Origin: an uncultured Eudoraea sp.
Lineage (GTDB): Bacteria; Bacteroidota; Bacteroidia; Flavobacteriales; Flavobacteriaceae
DNA: 64,000 bases
Assembly (NCBI RefSeq): GCF_947490415.1
Contig: NZ_CANLGX010000003.1
Location: 310,001 to 374,000 of the forward strand
Reading direction: 5' to 3'
The notes below the pieces were generated by a model that saw only the letters and a program-made list of their open reading frames with translations, was not told the DNA's origin and searched no databases. Each line of letters opens with the position of its first letter. Within the stretch, counting starts at the first letter, position 1. The translations under genes were made by a program, and so were the position numbers. Shown piece after piece: positions 8,754 to 17,544 of the stretch.

Positions 8754-10132
8754 TGAGTATATCATTGAGTATTATCTATCTGATAGCCACTATAACCTTT
8801 GTTATTGGATTAAAAAAGCTGGGGCATCCGGCTACTGCAAAAAACGGTAATTTAATTGCTGCCATCGGTATGGGACTTGCTATTGCAGGGACTATTTTTA
8901 TCCATGATTTACAGGTGCCAACAATTATTTATGTTCTAATTGGGTTGGCAATAGCAATAGGTTCTGCTATAGGAGCCTGGATGGCCATAAAAGTGAAAAT
9001 GACAAAGATGCCGGAATTAGTCTCTTTGTTCAATGGCTTTGGTGGTGCAAGTGCGGCCCTAATTGGTTTGGTAGAATTCAGTAAAAATGTGGGAGATAAG
9101 ATGCAAGCCACAACTATTGTCTCAGGTATAATTATCGGGGCAATTACTTTTTCAGGAAGTTTGATAGCCTGGGGAAAATTAAATGGGTCTCTTAAAAGCG
9201 TAGTAAAAATTCCTTTTCACAAAATAGTAAACAATCTTTTTTTAATAGGGATTATTGCTTTTGCTGTCTTTATGGTAACTACAGGTGTTAACGAACAGGT
9301 TTTTGTGGGGGTTTTATTGGCTACCGGTTTAATTTATGGAATTTTATTCGTGCTGCCCATAGGTGGTGCTGATATGCCCGTTGTAATTTCATTGCTTAAT
9401 TCTTTAACCGGAATTGCTGCTGCCATCACAGGGATTTTATATTCTAATATGGTGATGTTGGTAGGAGGTATTCTTGTGGGTTCCGCCGGGATTATACTTA
9501 CAATAGCTATGTGTAAGGGAATGAATAGAACTTTGGGAGCGGTAATTTTTGGCTCTTTTGGTTCAACAGATACAACAGCCGGTGAAAACAAAAGATTAGG
9601 GACGATTAAAAAAACAAATCCCAGCGATGCCGCAATTATGATGAATTATGCTACTAATGTAATCATAGTACCCGGTTATGGTTTAGCAGTTGCTCAGGCA
9701 CAACATGTCATTCATGAATTAGAAGAATTGCTGACGAAGAAAGGAGTTAATGTTAAATATGCCATTCACCCGGTAGCAGGCCGTATGCCCGGCCATATGA
9801 ACGTATTGCTTGCAGAAAGCAATGTGGATTATTCCCTGTTGTTAGAAATGGATGATATTAATCCTCAATTTAAGAATACTGATGTTGTTCTTGTAGTTGG
9901 AGCAAATGACGTGGTAAATCCTGCCGCACATAACGATCCTTCAAGCCCAATTTATGGAATGCCTATCCTGGATGTTGAAAATGCTAAAAATATCATAGTT
10001 AACAAACGTACCATGAATGCAGGTTATGCAGGTATTGAAAATGAATTATTCTACAACTCCAAAACGGTTATGCTTTTTGGGGATGCAAAAGACGCACTAA
10101 CAAATCTGGTTAGTGAATTGAAGAATATGTAA
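8753..10132 (+). CDS. pntB: NAD(P) transhydrogenase subunit beta (PntB)
   Basis: This 459-residue subunit has about eight or nine membrane helices (residues 1-255) followed by the NADP(H)-binding domain III. Visible signatures are GADMPVVISLLNSLTG in the membrane part, VPGYGLAVAQAQH and HPVAGRMPGHMNVLLAE at the NADP site, GANDVVNPAA, and the closing NKRTMNAGYAGIENELF that clamps NADP. It completes the PntAA-PntAB-PntB enzyme at the inner membrane. All three genes are intact and tightly packed on one strand. No terminator hairpin is obvious after its stop. Confidence 0.95.
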   Translation: MSISLSIIYLIATITFVIGLKKLGHPATAKNGNLIAAIGMGLAIAGTIFIHDLQVPTIIYVLIGLAIAIGSAIGAWMAIKVKMTKMPELVSLFNGFGGASAALIGLVEFSKNVGDKMQATTIVSGIIIGAITFSGSLIAWGKLNGSLKSVVKIPFHKIVNNLFLIGIIAFAVFMVTTGVNEQVFVGVLLATGLIYGILFVLPIGGADMPVVISLLNSLTGIAAAITGILYSNMVMLVGGILVGSAGIILTIAMCKGMNRTLGAVIFGSFGSTDTTAGENKRLGTIKKTNPSDAAIMMNYATNVIIVPGYGLAVAQAQHVIHELEELLTKKGVNVKYAIHPVAGRMPGHMNVLLAESNVDYSLLLEMDDINPQFKNTDVVLVVGANDVVNPAAHNDPSSPIYGMPILDVENAKNIIVNKRTMNAGYAGIENELFYNSKTVMLFGDAKDALTNLVSELKNM

Positions 10133-10179
10133 TAAGGATTGGGGTAATTCAGAAGTTAGAGAATACAGAAAACTTGTGG

Positions 10180-10434
10180 CTAATTGGTTTTTTTATAGCT
10201 CCAAACGCCTAATGCATTCATAATTAAAGCATAAATCGTAGTCTTTAAGAATTAATGTAATATATCTGTAAAAGACGATCCCTTTAGCATTACCATTCGC
10301 ATTACTTCAACAAAATATTTTATCGGATTAAACTCGGTTATAAACTGGGCCCATTGTGGCATACTTTCTATGGGCGTGAATAAGCCGCTCATTAGTATAA
10401 AAATCACCATAAAAACCAGGCTATAAACATGGCT
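10180..10434 (-). pseudogene. Remnant of an ABC-2 type transporter permease C-terminus
   Basis: Reading the minus strand from 10434 gives about 85 codons that look like the last membrane helices of an ABC-2 (YhhJ-like) permease: VFMVIFILMSGLFTPIESMP, then WAQFITEFNPIKYFVEVMRM and VMLKGSSFTD. A TAA interrupts the frame about 24 codons before a second stop at 10180, but the frame continues with YALIMNALGVWSYKKTN, which fits the expected C-terminus. There is no start or upstream two thirds of the gene, nor the usual ATPase partner. The rest of the 10133-10587 gap holds nothing recognisable. It is a decayed gene fragment. Confidence 0.78.
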
Positions 10435-10587
10435 TGTTGGCGGAGAGACAAAATATTTCAGTGAGCCACCCCATCCTGGGAGACATACATTCGTATCAGG
10501 AAAATATAGGGCATAAATCGTGGGATGACATACGCCAATTTTTTAATTTTTATTGGCTAACTTAGTAATTCTACATTTGTTATCACT

Positions 10588-10959
10588 ATGGCCTACGATG
10601 AATACTTAGCCGATAGAATAAAACAAATCCTGAATAGTCTTGGGGTGGTTTATACTACAAAAAAAATGATGGGAGGACTTTTATTCTCCGTAGATGACAA
10701 AATGCTTTGTGGCATCCATATCGATAAGAAATATGGGGATAGCCTGCTGATGGCCAGAATAGGCGAGGAGGCCTATTCCAAAGAAATTGAAAAAGCAGAA
10801 TGCCTGCCTATGGACTTTACCGGGAGGCCTATGAAGGGGTATATTTATGTAAGCCCGGATGGCTGGGACCTGGATAAGGATTTGGAGTACTGGATAAAAC
10901 TTACCCTGGCATTTAACCCCAATGCGAAAGCAAGCAGGAAAAAAGCCAGGAAGAAATAA
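10588..10959 (+). CDS. TfoX/Sxy N-terminal-domain protein
   Basis: The 123-residue protein consists of a TfoX N-terminal-like domain: an early LADRIKQILNSLG helix, KKMMGGLLFSVDDKMLCGIH, and a late PMKGYIYVSPDGWDLDKDLEYWI. It ends in a Lys/Arg-rich tail (KASRKKARKK) common in small stand-alone members. In gamma-proteobacteria full-length TfoX promotes competence-gene expression, but these short bacteroidotal versions are uncharacterised and lack the C-terminal half. It begins 155 bases after the ABC-2 remnant's visible edge and ends 31 bases before an exported isomerase-like gene. Confidence 0.85.
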   Translation: MAYDEYLADRIKQILNSLGVVYTTKKMMGGLLFSVDDKMLCGIHIDKKYGDSLLMARIGEEAYSKEIEKAECLPMDFTGRPMKGYIYVSPDGWDLDKDLEYWIKLTLAFNPNAKASRKKARKK

Positions 10960-10990
10960 TCAATCATTTTAAACTTATTCTCCTAACCCT

Positions 10991-11902
10991 ATGCAAGAGC
11001 ACAAAGGCATTAGCCGCAGAAAATTTATTGTTCAATCCTGTTTACTAATTTCGGCATCAATGGTTACTCCTTCAGGATTTGCGTTATCTGGTTCAAGAAA
11101 GTATAAAATGGGCTTACAGCTCTTTACCATAAGAGATGCTATGGAAAAGGACTCGCTGGGTAGTCTAAAACAAGTACGCTCCCTGGGGTATGAAGACCTG
11201 GAGATCTTTGGTTATGATGGGGATACTGGTAAATACTATGGTTTTAAAGCTACCGAATTTAAAAAAGTACTGGATGATCATGACCTTACCACCTCCAGCG
11301 GGCATTACAACTTACCGGCTTATTTTGACAAGCCTGAGGCAGATCTTATGCGATATGTAGACCAATGTATTGAAGGAGCCCATATTTTAGATCAGGATTT
11401 TATAACCTGGCCCTGGCTCGATCCTAAGTTCAGGACAATGGAAAATTATAAAATATTAGCCGGGAAACTGAATTTGATTGGAGAACGAGTGAATAAATCC
11501 GGACTGGGCTTTGCGTATCACAACCACGACTTTGAATTTCTGGATCATCATGGAGAAAATGGATACGACCTGATTTTGAAAGAGACAGATCCTGCTCTTG
11601 TAAAGTTGCAGCTAGACCTGTATTGGGTGATGCATTCTTCTAAGCTGAGTCCGGCAGAATTAATTAATAAACAACCAGAACGATTTGTGATGTGGCACAT
11701 AAAAGATATGGACAAAATTACAAGAGACTATACAGAATTAGGTAGCGGGTCTATAGATTATATAAGCATGTTACCGGGACTGCCGCTTTCGGGGCTTCAG
11801 TATTACTATATAGAACAGGGAAGTAATTTTGCGGTTAATTCTATGCAAAGTATTGAGGATAGTGCCGTGTATTTTAAAAAGCATCTTAAAAAATTCCTCT
11901 AG
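10991..11902 (+). CDS. Exported sugar phosphate isomerase/epimerase-like TIM-barrel protein
   Basis: The 303-residue protein opens with a Tat-type signal (GISRRKFIVQSC, with Cys at about 17) and continues as an AP-endonuclease-2 TIM barrel. Family features are GLQLFTIRDAMEKD at the first strand, GYEDLEIFGYD, HNHDFEF in the middle, LQLDLYWVMHSSK, WHIKDMDK and a terminal YYIEQGSN. The Glu, Asp and His residues in these segments are the usual divalent-metal ligands of xylose-isomerase-like enzymes. Such exported members are common in Bacteroidota and probably convert sugars or polyols in the periplasm; the exact substrate is unknown. Confidence 0.83.
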   Translation: MQEHKGISRRKFIVQSCLLISASMVTPSGFALSGSRKYKMGLQLFTIRDAMEKDSLGSLKQVRSLGYEDLEIFGYDGDTGKYYGFKATEFKKVLDDHDLTTSSGHYNLPAYFDKPEADLMRYVDQCIEGAHILDQDFITWPWLDPKFRTMENYKILAGKLNLIGERVNKSGLGFAYHNHDFEFLDHHGENGYDLILKETDPALVKLQLDLYWVMHSSKLSPAELINKQPERFVMWHIKDMDKITRDYTELGSGSIDYISMLPGLPLSGLQYYYIEQGSNFAVNSMQSIEDSAVYFKKHLKKFL

Positions 11903-12013
11903 TTCGCTGGCGAAACTGTTTTTGCTAATAAACAGAACAGTTTGAAAGCTATAGTCTTTTTTAACGACGAAGAAGTCATCTATATAAATTAGAATCAAAA
12001 ATCACCAAAAAAG

Positions 12014-12820
12014 ATGAGAACAAAATTCATGAAGCAAACGGCTGCATTATTCGCATTGGCGCTGGCATTAGGATCCGGTAACCTCCTTTACGGGCAACAA
12101 GCCGATACTAAATCTAAAGAGCTGTTAAACGCTATGACAAATGTCAATGGAGGCTATCAAAAAATTGCCGCAAAAAAAGATGTGCAGTTTACTTATATCT
12201 ATGACAATATGGATAAGGGGCGAGATGTTTCTACCGAACGGCATATTTTTAATGGAGAACAATCATGGGGATCTTATGAAGAACATAAACGGAACGTATT
12301 ACCCAATCAAAAAGGTTTAGCAGTCCAATCATTAGTAGATGGTAAACCTGAACTAACATTGGACGGTAAGCCAATTACTGACCAAAAAGCACTGGATGGA
12401 ACCGTTTTTTTACGAAAAGTGAACTTTTATTGGTTTACGATGATGTATAAATTAAAAGACCCTGGGACAAATTATAAGTATTTAGGTACTGAAAGTGTTG
12501 ATGATATTACCTATGATAAAGTAAGCCTGACTTATGATGCTGATATAACAAAGAAAGAAAAGAACGATGAGTACATCTTGTATTTCAACCCTGACACCCA
12601 TTTAATAGATCTTTTCTATTTTTCATTACCGGATTGGGGAATAAACGACCCTATATTAAAAATGACTTTAGCCTATGAAATCATTGATGGCATTTATCTG
12701 ACAACGTTACGGGAGTCTTACGGCCCCAATGAACAGGGAGAGTATCTTTTAAATGGCAGGTATACCTTCAAGGATATAAAATTCAACAATGGGTTTAAAG
12801 GGAAAGATTTTAGACTGTAA
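12014..12820 (+). CDS. DUF6503-like secreted protein
   Basis: The 268-residue protein has a signal peptide ending near ALGSGNLLYGQQ. The mature part resembles the DUF6503 family of Bacteroidota periplasmic proteins, which look like distant relatives of LolA/LolB-type sheets: FTYIYDNMDKGR, RHIFNGEQSWGSYEEH, NFYWFTMMYKLKDPG, and FNPDTHLIDLFYFSLPDWG. An ATG at 12029 is an alternative start but leaves the signal peptide intact. I know no biochemical function for it. It stands alone between the isomerase-like gene and the M23 gene, on the same strand. Confidence 0.65.
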   Translation: MRTKFMKQTAALFALALALGSGNLLYGQQADTKSKELLNAMTNVNGGYQKIAAKKDVQFTYIYDNMDKGRDVSTERHIFNGEQSWGSYEEHKRNVLPNQKGLAVQSLVDGKPELTLDGKPITDQKALDGTVFLRKVNFYWFTMMYKLKDPGTNYKYLGTESVDDITYDKVSLTYDADITKKEKNDEYILYFNPDTHLIDLFYFSLPDWGINDPILKMTLAYEIIDGIYLTTLRESYGPNEQGEYLLNGRYTFKDIKFNNGFKGKDFRL

Positions 12821-12878
12821 CAATTTGCAAATAGTTTTATCTATATTTTAAACGTGGGCCGTTTAAAGCATTATTTTT

Positions 12879-13799
12879 ATGGAGAAGATCGTATTTGCCT
12901 TTATTCACCTTGGATTACCCTTATTACTGCTTACAGATTTTTTTTTGCGAAAGCCTAAAAGTACTATTGGTTTAATAACAAGGACCATATTATACACTGC
13001 TATTCTCTTTTTTCTTTACCTATGGGGGCAATGGTCTTTAGTAGGCAGCTATTATTTTAGATATCTACTACTGCTTCTCATACTCTGCATTGTTGGCAGC
13101 GCTTTTGTCCGGTTCAAGTCGGGCAACTTAGGTAAACCTAGAAGTATCTTTAAAAAGATTAGTATAGGGGTAACCGCTGCATTGGCAATCCTGCTTATAA
13201 TGATGGTTTTTAATGCATTACAAGGCAGGTTTTATGCGGAGCAGGCTATTGAATTGACCTTCCCTTTAAAAGGAGGTACGTATTATGTTTCCTCAGCAGG
13301 GTCCCATAAATTAATCAACAATCACATCAGGGATTTTCCCACAGCACAGCACTACGCTATTGATATCAACAAGTTAGGCCCCTATGGGGGTGCCTCAAAA
13401 AAACTCATGTCCTCCAGGAATACAGATCACCATATTTTTGCGGACACCGTATATTGCCCGTGTGATGGGGTTATTTTAGATACAAAATCCACCGTTAAGG
13501 ATAATGAAGGCAGTAGTATGAATGTTAGCGCTGAGGATGGCACCGGAAATTATGTGGAATTAAAATGTGATGGGGCTTATATTTTTATCCCTCATTTTAA
13601 GCAATACAGCATATTTGTTTCCAAAGATAGTTATGTAAAGCAGGGATCACCATTGGGTTTGGTAGGTATTTCCGGGTTTTCCCAGGAACCTCATCTTCAT
13701 TTTCAGGCTGCAGTTTACGATAAAGATTCTGTGATGGTAGGAATTCCCATCAAATTTAAAGGCAAAACCTTATCCCGAAATGATTTGTACTGCAATTAG
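12879..13799 (+). CDS. Membrane-anchored M23 family metallopeptidase homologue
   Basis: Residues 1-115 contain about four hydrophobic helices, and the remainder is a LytM/M23-type beta-sheet domain. The zinc-site pattern is present: His 158 and Asp 162 (QHYAID) form the HxxxD pair, and PHLHFQ gives His 272 and His 274; IPHF supplies a further His near 239. M23 enzymes cleave peptidoglycan cross-links, so activity at the outer face of the inner membrane is plausible. The multi-helix N-terminus is unusual for the family, which more often carries coiled coils or LysM. It also has two Cys pairs (CPC around 193-195). Confidence 0.78.
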   Translation: MEKIVFAFIHLGLPLLLLTDFFLRKPKSTIGLITRTILYTAILFFLYLWGQWSLVGSYYFRYLLLLLILCIVGSAFVRFKSGNLGKPRSIFKKISIGVTAALAILLIMMVFNALQGRFYAEQAIELTFPLKGGTYYVSSAGSHKLINNHIRDFPTAQHYAIDINKLGPYGGASKKLMSSRNTDHHIFADTVYCPCDGVILDTKSTVKDNEGSSMNVSAEDGTGNYVELKCDGAYIFIPHFKQYSIFVSKDSYVKQGSPLGLVGISGFSQEPHLHFQAAVYDKDSVMVGIPIKFKGKTLSRNDLYCN

Positions 13800-13975
13800 C
13801 CAATCCTAGTTACCAATACTTAAGATAAAAACCTATAACAAACTACATATGTGCATGTTGGGTTTGTTTTATTTAGGCCTATTAAACATTTTTAAAACCA
13901 TCCGCGTATAGTTATGGGTAAAATACTTTAGGATGTACTCCCAAAAAGCTAATATTGCTTTCTATTGCAAAGCAT

Positions 13976-14893
13976 ATGGAGTCCAAAAGGAATGTACCCT
14001 TAATTATAAGTGCCTTTTTCGCCATTTATGTGATTTGGGGCTCTACCTATCTGCTTAACAAAATTGCAGTAGCAGAATTACCGCCCTTTATGCTGGCCGG
14101 AGTACGTTTTATCGCAGCCGGCCTCTTAATTTTTGGTATTGCGGCACTACTGGGTAAAAGCCTTCGCATTACCAAAAAACAGCTCGGCAATACCATCCTT
14201 GTGGGTTTCCTTTTTCTTAGTTTTGGCAATGGGGTAGTAGTATGGGCCCTGAAATATGTAGATAGTAATTTTGCGGCTTTGGAGATCTCTGCACAGCCCC
14301 TTATAGTTCTTCTGATGATGTGGCTCCTGCAGGGGAAGAAGATACAAGCCAGCTCCTTAATCGGCATTTTTCTGGGCATCATAGGAATGTATTTGCTTAT
14401 TAACCAAAAAGCCGTCTTGGAGCAGGAAAACGCTTTATTGGGAATAGGTATGATCTTTTCTGCTATGCTGGCCTGGGCCTATGGCAGCCTTTTTGTGGCC
14501 GGTGCCGATTTTCCAAAAAACTTTTTTGTAAATACTGGCTACCAGATGTTTACCGGAGGACTAATGCTGGGCCTTATGAGCCTGGCTTTTGGCGAAACCT
14601 GGAGCCTGCCCACTACCTGGAGTGCAGAAACCAACTGGTCTATGCTTTTACTTATAATCTTTGGTAGTATAGTGGCCTTTACTTCCTTTAATTATCTCTT
14701 AAAAAATGTTTCCCCGGAAAAGGTGGCCACCAATACCTATGTAAACCCTATTGTTGCCATGTTTCTGGGAAGTTATTTTTTGAATGAACCTATTAGCATG
14801 CAATCCATTGCTGCCGCCGGTGTATTACTCACAGGGGTTTACTTTATAAATACAAAGAAAAAAATAATGCTTTTAGGAAGATTTAAAAAATAG
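13976..14893 (+). CDS. EamA-family (DMT) transporter
   Basis: Translation is placed at the ATG at 13976 (305 residues); a TTG 21 bases upstream is less likely. The protein has ten predicted membrane helices in two EamA repeats, opening with FFAIYVIWGSTYLLNKIAV and containing LAGVRFIAAG and, in the second half, WAYGSLFVAGADFP and NYLLKNVSPEKVATNTYVNP. That pattern matches YedA/RhaT-like drug/metabolite exporters of the inner membrane. The substrate is not predictable. Basic residues end the protein (GRFKK). Confidence 0.86.
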   Translation: MESKRNVPLIISAFFAIYVIWGSTYLLNKIAVAELPPFMLAGVRFIAAGLLIFGIAALLGKSLRITKKQLGNTILVGFLFLSFGNGVVVWALKYVDSNFAALEISAQPLIVLLMMWLLQGKKIQASSLIGIFLGIIGMYLLINQKAVLEQENALLGIGMIFSAMLAWAYGSLFVAGADFPKNFFVNTGYQMFTGGLMLGLMSLAFGETWSLPTTWSAETNWSMLLLIIFGSIVAFTSFNYLLKNVSPEKVATNTYVNPIVAMFLGSYFLNEPISMQSIAAAGVLLTGVYFINTKKKIMLLGRFKK

Positions 14894-15093
14894 CAAAGAA
14901 ACTTTCAGAAAAATCTTCGGTAAAAAAATAGGGGGTTTCGGACAAAAAATGATGGGCTCCGGGTAATATTCCTTATCAAGTTAATATTTTTTTGTAAATT
15001 TCTTTTATACTATTTGGAAGATACATTATAAAATAATTCATTATGATTTTCTTCTAATAAATTGTAGAATATTAACTAAATAAAACTTAAATT

Positions 15094-15444
15094 ATGCCAT
15101 CAATTAGAATTACAGGTAGCGACACAACAACTGGAGATCTTACCTTATCGCCCAGTGGAGCAGTCGGTGCGAATAAAAGTCAGATCGTGACTTGGATTAT
15201 CAATCCAAATTCAGGAGTTAGTTCCATTAAAGAAATTAAAAATAAAACTACTTCAGTAGATGTATTTAACCCCGATCCAGCACCAGTTGGGGGCGGTTCC
15301 ACAAATTGGCAAGGAACGATCAATCCTAACCTTACCATTCCTGATCCTCCTCCACTTACAGAAGACTACAATATTGTTTGGTACGATGAAAAAAATCCAC
15401 CAGAGGAACATACCTTTGACCCTAAAATTAGTGTTAATCGCTAA
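15094..15444 (+). CDS. Small Thr/Pro-rich protein of unknown function next to cyclase
   Basis: I do not recognise this 116-residue protein. It has no signal peptide and no Cys, is rich in Ser, Thr, Pro and Asn, and seems to be all beta: RITGSDTTTGDLTLSPSGAV, WIINPNSGVSS, a Pro-rich DPDPAPVGGG and PDPPPL linker, then YNIVWYDEKNPPEEHTFDP. The start ATG at 15094 follows an AT-rich leader and the stop lies 9 bases before the adenylate cyclase gene on the same strand, so co-expression is very likely. It may be a partner or ligand of the cyclase, but nothing in the sequence proves it. Confidence 0.6.
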   Translation: MPSIRITGSDTTTGDLTLSPSGAVGANKSQIVTWIINPNSGVSSIKEIKNKTTSVDVFNPDPAPVGGGSTNWQGTINPNLTIPDPPPLTEDYNIVWYDEKNPPEEHTFDPKISVNR

Positions 15445-15453
15445 TCAAAAAAT

Positions 15454-17283
15454 ATGTATTTAAAAGGAAAAGCCTATTATTTAATAATAGGCTTCTTTTG
15501 TTGTTTCCCATGTGATGTTTCCGGACAGGATCAGAAATTGTCTGATAGTCTAGCAAAGGTGTATCATGAAAATAGACTTGCAGGAACGGAAAAGCTACAA
15601 TTACTAAGAGATTTATCCTTTAATGAGGTTAATGATGTGGAATTATCTCTAAAGTACGCAGAAGAATTAATTACCTTATCGAGCTTACAGGAAAATAATG
15701 AATTCCTGTCTTCCGGGTATCTTCGACAGGGAAATGCCCACAGGCTTCTTGGTAACTTGGAGCAGGCTTTAAGCTCATTTTATAAGGGTGCTGAGATAGC
15801 GCTAGAAGCTGAAAAGCCAGCAACCCAAGGTGCAATATTTATTGCTATTGCCGACGTATATTCCATAATGGGAAACCCCGTTAACTCAAAGAATTACTAC
15901 GGTAAAAGCATAGAACTATTTCGACAGATTAAAGATTCCATTCCTTTGGCCTCAGCCTTAACAAATGCCGGAGATGAGTATTTTAATTCCTCAAACTATG
16001 ATTCGGCCCTGATTTATTTTGATGAGGCTGGAATCATTTTTAAAAAGGTAAATTATTTAAATGGCACTGCCTATAATCTAGGAAATATCGGGATGGTCTA
16101 TGCTGAGCAGGGGAAACATGCACTGGCAGAACAGCGGATTAATGAGGCGATAGTTATTCTAGAGGAGCTGGAAGATTATTATCCCATTTCGGTATATCTT
16201 ACCTATATGGCCGATATTTATACCAAGCAACTCGATTTTAATACTGCATTTGGTTATTTGGAACGAAGCTTACACCTTGCACAAAAATATGGTCTAAAAG
16301 ATCAGATCAGTGATACGAATCTAAAACTTTCAGAATTGTATGAAGTAAAGGGCGATCAGGTCTCCGCCTATAAACATTACAGGGCACATATTGCCTACAG
16401 GGATAGTGTAAAAAACATTGAAGCCGTGCAGCAAATGGCAGATCAGCGCACTAATTATGAGGTTTCACAAAAACAAATAGAGGTAGATTTACTTGATCAA
16501 AGACGTAAAAACCAACGCAATATAGCAATAGGGACCGCAATTGCCCTATTTTTAATTGGTCTCATGGCTATTGGCTTGTTGAGACGTAATAAATTTATCA
16601 GAAAAACAAAACAAATCATTGAGGAAGAAAGAGATCGTTCAGATCGTTTATTGCTAAATATACTCCCTGAGGAAACCGCAGAAGAACTAAAGAACAATGG
16701 CATGGTAAAAGCCAAAAAATACGATGCTGCAACGATATTATTTACAGATTTTAAGGGTTTTACCAATTATTCTGAAAAGCTGTCACCAGAGGCTTTGGTA
16801 GAAACCGTGGGCTTCTATTTTTCTAAGTTCGATGCGATTATGGAGAAGTATGGTTTGGAAAAAATAAAAACCATAGGAGATGCCTATATGTGTGCCGGCG
16901 GATTAAATGATAATGAGAAAGATCATGCCTACAGAATGGTTTTGGCTGCCCTGGAAATTGTTGCATTTGTAGAGGAAACAAAAAATGATGTAACCGCCAG
17001 TGAATTGACCTTTGATATTAGAATTGGCATCAATACCGGACCCGTGGTTGCCGGGGTAGTGGGAACCACAAAATTTGCCTACGATATCTGGGGTGATGCG
17101 GTAAATGTGGCGTCACGAATGGAATCTATGTCAGAACCCGGCCGCATTAATATATCTGAAAACACCTATGCCTTGATAAAAGAGGATGCAGATTGCGAAT
17201 ATCGCGGAGAAATAGAGGTTAAGAACAGGGGCAAACTAAAGATGTACTTTGTACAGGGACTAAAAAACAGTATTCCAATTTAG
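15454..17283 (+). CDS. TPR sensor class III adenylate cyclase
   Basis: The 609-residue protein has a signal peptide, at least six TPR units (about 50-320), a coiled segment, one membrane helix (357-377) and a C-terminal class III cyclase domain (about 420-600). The cyclase looks active: metal Asp 432 (FTDFKGF) and Asp 476 (TIGDAYM), Lys 472 and Asp 544 (AYDIWGD) fit adenine selection, and Asn 551/Arg 555 (NVASRMES) stabilise the transition state. The TPR part should face the periplasm and the cyclase the cytoplasm, making cAMP from ATP. Its partner may be the small gene 9 bases upstream. A decayed hydrolase gene follows 3 bases later. Confidence 0.9.
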   Translation: MYLKGKAYYLIIGFFCCFPCDVSGQDQKLSDSLAKVYHENRLAGTEKLQLLRDLSFNEVNDVELSLKYAEELITLSSLQENNEFLSSGYLRQGNAHRLLGNLEQALSSFYKGAEIALEAEKPATQGAIFIAIADVYSIMGNPVNSKNYYGKSIELFRQIKDSIPLASALTNAGDEYFNSSNYDSALIYFDEAGIIFKKVNYLNGTAYNLGNIGMVYAEQGKHALAEQRINEAIVILEELEDYYPISVYLTYMADIYTKQLDFNTAFGYLERSLHLAQKYGLKDQISDTNLKLSELYEVKGDQVSAYKHYRAHIAYRDSVKNIEAVQQMADQRTNYEVSQKQIEVDLLDQRRKNQRNIAIGTAIALFLIGLMAIGLLRRNKFIRKTKQIIEEERDRSDRLLLNILPEETAEELKNNGMVKAKKYDAATILFTDFKGFTNYSEKLSPEALVETVGFYFSKFDAIMEKYGLEKIKTIGDAYMCAGGLNDNEKDHAYRMVLAALEIVAFVEETKNDVTASELTFDIRIGINTGPVVAGVVGTTKFAYDIWGDAVNVASRMESMSEPGRINISENTYALIKEDADCEYRGEIEVKNRGKLKMYFVQGLKNSIPI

Positions 17284-17286
17284 ATC

Positions 17287-17515
17287 ATGAGGCTCATTTA
17301 CCACCTATTCTTACCGAGAGTAGTTACCCAATTAAATGCGCAGCAAACCTATGAACAGGGCAAGCTAACAGATTCCATTCCTATCGCCAAAACCACCAAT
17401 GATACTTTTGCACTATACCTTTCCACATCTTTTGTGGCCTCCCAAGCGTCACCTATACTTTTTATTTTTGAACCAGGGGGCAGAGGAAGTAAAAGAAATT
17501 GAATCTGCTTTGTAA
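17287..17515 (+). pseudogene. Truncated secreted hydrolase gene with internal deletion
   Basis: An open frame of 71 codons (17287-17502) starts like a secreted protein (signal, then AQQTYEQGKLTDSIPI) and runs into TFALYLSTSF and PILFIFEPGGRG, which resembles the N-terminus of alpha/beta-hydrolase-type secreted proteins of flavobacteria. It then breaks off as SKRN and stops. In another frame the same bases read NQGAEEVKEIESAL followed by TAA at 17515, which looks like an authentic C-terminus. The simplest reading is an internal deletion that removed the catalytic core and shifted the frame. The assignment to hydrolases is from memory of similar sequences. Confidence 0.62.
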
Positions 17516-17544
17516 TTACCTAATTAAGTATCTTAGTATTTAGT

